From Anaerolineaceae bacterium (GTDB taxonomy: Bacteria > Chloroflexota > Anaerolineae > Anaerolineales > Villigracilaceae): 7,246 nt of DNA. This document shows, in pieces, positions 5,261-7,246 of this stretch. The translations under genes were made by a program, and so were the position numbers. The stretch lies in NCBI GenBank assembly GCA_009885445.1, contig VFKQ01000374.1, forward strand, positions 1 to 7,246, in the 5' to 3' direction. Each line of letters begins with the position of its first letter. The first letter of the stretch is position 1. The notes below the pieces were generated by a model, which was not told the origin of the DNA, searched no databases, and saw only the letters and a program-made list of their open reading frames with translations.

Positions 5261-6244
5261 TTACGACCAGCGATATTCTGCCTTGCTTTTTTCATGCCCC
5301 GCAAAGAACAAATATGAATATAGCAAAACCCCGCTGAGGATGCCGACTGTCCATTTAATTTCTGCAGGGATGGTTTCAGACGGCGAGATGAAGCCTTCGA
5401 TGGTGCCGGCGATAACCAATAATGGCACCGCGCCGCCGAGCAGTTGCACGGCTTTACGCGCGGCTTGCGCCAATGCATCGCGGCGGCGCATGAGGCCGGG
5501 ACGCAACAATGCCCAGCCGAGCATCAACCCCGAGCCGCCGGCCATGAAGATGACGCTCAACTCGATGACGCCATGACCGATGACGAAGTTGGCCAGGTCC
5601 ATGCCGATGCCGTGGTAAGCCGTCAGCCCGAGCAGGCCGCCGAGGATGAGTCCGTTCATCACCAGCACGTAGACGGTTAATAGTCCGCCCGAGACACCGC
5701 TGGCGAAAGCCAGAAACGAAACGCGGATGTTGTTTGTCATGATGAACGAGGATATAAATGGGCGCTCGGCAACGGGGATGTCAATCCAAAGTTCTTTATT
5801 TTCAACAATCGGAATCAACGCATGCACGCCTTCAGGAAGCAGGCGCGTGGCCGAAGCGGGGTTCGTGTAAATTGTGAAGCCCACCAGCAGGGCGGGAATG
5901 ACAAATAGCAGAAAAGCCACCAGCGTGTAAATAAATGTCTCGCGGAATAAACGCGGGTAGCCGCGCAAAACAAATTCCTTAACGCTGTTCCAGGCCAGCG
6001 CCTGACCCTGATACATGAGCGCATGCGTGCGCGCCACCAGTTGATTCAACGCACGCGTAATTTGGTGTGTGGGAAAGTCGCGCTTGGCCAGCGCCAAATC
6101 CGAGCTGGCGGCGCGGTACAGGCTGGCCATCTGTTCGATGTCGGCGGTGGAGAGTTTGCGCAGGTTGCTTTGCGCGCGCTCCACGAGTTGGGTAAGCGCG
6201 TCCCACTCTTTGCGACGAGACTGGTAAAATTCATCTGCTTTCAT
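5261..6244 (-). CDS. Stage II sporulation protein M (SpoIIM/DUF95) family membrane protein
   Basis: A 327-residue integral membrane protein. A soluble, helical N-terminus (1 to about 98, with FYQSRRKEWDALTQLVERA) is followed by about five to six membrane segments (roughly 102-125, 164-182, 186-209, 215-247, 267-283 and 297-315). Family features are present: an N-I pair before the second segment (TNNIRVSFLAF), an NG pair at 197-198, HGVIELS (224-230) with a following G-rich stretch, and EGFISPS (283-289). In sporulating Firmicutes SpoIIM helps engulfment with SpoIID and SpoIIP. Here the context (RDD and DUF58-type neighbours) is that of the non-sporulation homologues, whose job is not settled. 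The ATG at 6242-6244 is preferred over an upstream frame extension that reads through repeat copy C. No Shine-Dalgarno is seen, and a TATAAT lies 9 bases upstream. Confidence 0.88.
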   Translation of the reverse strand: MKADEFYQSRRKEWDALTQLVERAQSNLRKLSTADIEQMASLYRAASSDLALAKRDFPTHQITRALNQLVARTHALMYQGQALAWNSVKEFVLRGYPRLFRETFIYTLVAFLLFVIPALLVGFTIYTNPASATRLLPEGVHALIPIVENKELWIDIPVAERPFISSFIMTNNIRVSFLAFASGVSGGLLTVYVLVMNGLILGGLLGLTAYHGIGMDLANFVIGHGVIELSVIFMAGGSGLMLGWALLRPGLMRRRDALAQAARKAVQLLGGAVPLLVIAGTIEGFISPSETIPAEIKWTVGILSGVLLYSYLFFAGHEKSKAEYRWS

Positions 6245-6253
6245 AGTGAGGCA

Positions 6254-6259
6254 ATTATA
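6254..6259 (-). promoter_or_regulatory. -10 box for a near-leaderless SpoIIM-family transcript
   Basis: A perfect TATAAT on the minus strand is separated from the ATG at 6244 by 9 bases, placing transcription start at or beside the start codon. No good -35 hexamer sits at 16-18 bases. The absence of a ribosome-binding site supports a leaderless mRNA. Confidence 0.5.
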
Positions 6260-6288
6260 CAATAGACCCTTTGGGAAAGCTTTCATTT

Positions 6289-6356
6289 GCCACAGAGCAC
6301 GCAGAGTTTTTTGAGAAAAGCCATCAAAACTCTTTTTTCTCTGAGTTCTCTGTGGC
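6289..6356. repeat. Interspersed palindromic repeat, copy C
   Basis: GCCACAGAG at 6289-6297 is matched by CTCTGTGGC at 6348-6356. The arms extend to 18 bases with two mismatches (GCCACAGAGCACGCAGAG against GCCACAGAGAACTCAGAG). An A/T-rich interior, with TTTTTTGAG and CTCTTTTTTC, could extend a hairpin. It fills most of the spacer between the divergent SpoIIM-family and RDD genes, so it must lie within or next to the RDD promoter. Confidence 0.8.
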
Positions 6357-6384
6357 TGGATTTTCCACTGCTCTACGAGGCTTA

Positions 6385-7176
6385 ATGCAACCATCCAACG
6401 AAATGCTGCAGATTGACACGCCCGAAAACGTCACGTTTGATTACGACGTCTCGGGCATCGGCTCACGCTTTCTGGCCGCGCTGGTGGATACGATTCTCAT
6501 TATCGTGATTCAGGCTGTGGTCCTTGGCGCGCTTGTCTTTGCGTTCAACAATGTGGACAATGAAACTGTCAACGCCTGGGCATTGGCCATCCTCGGTTTG
6601 ATCAGCTTCGGTTTTTTCTGGGGCTATTACATTTTTTTTGAAATCGCCTGGAACGGCCAGACCCCCGGCAAACGCTGGACGGGCATCCGCGTGATTCGCA
6701 TGGACGGCACGCCCGTGGCCGCCACCGAAGTCGTCATCCGTAACCTCGTGCGCATCATTGACTTGCTTCCGACGGCTTACGGAGTGGGCGTGCTTTCGAT
6801 GTTCATCACCGCTAAATCGCGGCGTGTCGGCGACTTGGCGGCGGGCACCGTGGTCGTGCATGATCGCCCCGCCACGCGCTCCATCGCGGACCTGCAAGCG
6901 GATCGGGCGAGAGCACTGGCCTCTGTCAGCGCGCGCCTGCCCGTGCCTGCAAACTTCCCCATTGAGCGGGTCACCGAGAGGGACGTTCAGTTGATTGAGG
7001 AATATCTACTGCGCCGTTATTATTTGAACAACCGCGAGCAAATGGCGGCGCACCTGCTCGGGTCGCTCACAACCCGCCTCGGGCTGGGACATGATGCGTT
7101 CCCCGTCGCCGAAGCGGATGAACTGCTCGTGTCCATTTATCGCGCCGCAAGTCCGCGCGCAAGCGCATCCATTTAG
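6385..7176 (+). CDS. RDD-family membrane protein
   Basis: This 263-residue protein starts with a short soluble lead (TPENVTFDYDVSGIGS), then an RDD domain. R28 and D35 lie in RFLAALVDTILI at the first membrane helix. The second helix spans about 66-86, followed by GQTPGKR (91-97). D126 lies in RNLVRIIDLLP, and RRVGDLAAGT (146-155) closes the domain. All three name-giving residues are present. A cytoplasmic helical tail of about 100 residues follows. RDD domains are found in membrane proteins of poorly known role, some linked to transport. The ATG at 6385 has GAGG 4 bases upstream, and the upstream extension to 6271 is translated repeat sequence. The gene diverges from the SpoIIM-family gene and is the first of an operon, with 15 bases to the next start. 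Confidence 0.88.
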   Translation: MQPSNEMLQIDTPENVTFDYDVSGIGSRFLAALVDTILIIVIQAVVLGALVFAFNNVDNETVNAWALAILGLISFGFFWGYYIFFEIAWNGQTPGKRWTGIRVIRMDGTPVAATEVVIRNLVRIIDLLPTAYGVGVLSMFITAKSRRVGDLAAGTVVVHDRPATRSIADLQADRARALASVSARLPVPANFPIERVTERDVQLIEEYLLRRYYLNNREQMAAHLLGSLTTRLGLGHDAFPVAEADELLVSIYRAASPRASASI

Positions 7177-7191
7177 TTAAAGGAGAATAAC

Positions 7192-7246
7192 ATGTCTGAA
7201 ATGATTCCCGAAAAGAAGAATAACACCACGCGCAATATTTTGATCG
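7192..7246 (+). CDS. N-terminal fragment of an unidentified protein in the RDD operon
   Basis: An ATG at 7192 follows AGGAG (7181-7185) at 6 bases, the best ribosome-binding site in the window. Eighteen codons are visible (MSEMIPEKKNNTTRNILI) before the window ends. The charged, Lys/Asn/Thr-rich lead turning hydrophobic at the end could precede a membrane helix, as expected for a membrane protein in this cluster, but nothing identifies it. The 15-base gap to the RDD gene indicates co-transcription. Confidence 0.75.
   Translation, partial: MSEMIPEKKNNTTRNILI

Noticed and set aside
6271..6384. N-terminal extension of the RDD gene to 6271
   Set aside because: It too is repeat sequence, and the ATG at 6385 has a GAGG ribosome-binding site and a normal family start.
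6245..6394. N-terminal extension of the SpoIIM-family gene to 6394
   Set aside because: The added residues are translated repeat copy C. The family N-terminus fits the ATG at 6244.
1..7246. CRISPR array, tRNA or rRNA genes
   Set aside because: I saw no regularly spaced direct repeats and no cloverleaf or rRNA signatures on either strand; the palindromic repeats are dispersed and irregular.

Overview
The window looks like chromosomal DNA from a free-living bacterium, most likely Chloroflexota of the Anaerolineae type. This is inferred from four things: the pairing of a SpoIIM-family membrane protein, an RDD protein and a DUF58 remnant; a secreted protein built only of beta-sandwich modules; Roadblock and receiver modules in one protein; and palindromic CACAGAG-type intergenic repeats. 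No rRNA, tRNA or CRISPR array is visible, so the placement rests on gene content alone.

Left part (1-789): the last 45 codons of an unidentified membrane protein converge on a YdcZ/DUF606 small multidrug-like transporter gene on the minus strand. A 208-bp intergenic stretch follows, holding the first copy of an interspersed palindromic repeat.

Centre-left (790-2640): a single 547-residue gene is the most interesting object. It joins a degenerate response-regulator receiver domain, a Roadblock/LC7-like domain, a long proline-rich linker and a C-terminal domain that follows the IS200/IS605 (Y1, HUH) transposase pattern almost end to end. Both HUH histidines are replaced, while the tyrosine at the nucleophile position is kept. 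It reads as a domesticated, catalytically dead transposase domain used as a sensor or regulator output. A strong terminator follows it, then a nested REP-like palindrome, then a hairpin terminator serving the next gene on the other strand.

Centre (2645-4616): a secreted protein of 555 residues (signal peptide, PPC-like domain, glycan-binding-like sandwich, fibronectin type III, second glycan-binding-like sandwich) is encoded on the minus strand. Upstream of it lies a spacer with an orphan leftward-oriented terminator.

Centre-right (4617-5260) looks like a scar. A GNAT acetyltransferase gene seems to have lost its N-terminal reading frame. Its stop codon abuts a frameshifted 51-codon remnant of a DUF58 gene. 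A second repeat copy follows.

Right part (5261-7246): a SpoIIM-family gene (minus) and an RDD-family gene (plus) are divergently transcribed around a third repeat copy. A further gene starts 15 bp after the RDD gene, in the same operon, and runs off the window. In related genomes SpoIIM, RDD, MoxR and DUF58 genes commonly cluster, which makes the DUF58 remnant next door meaningful: it suggests local duplication or rearrangement of this membrane-associated cluster.
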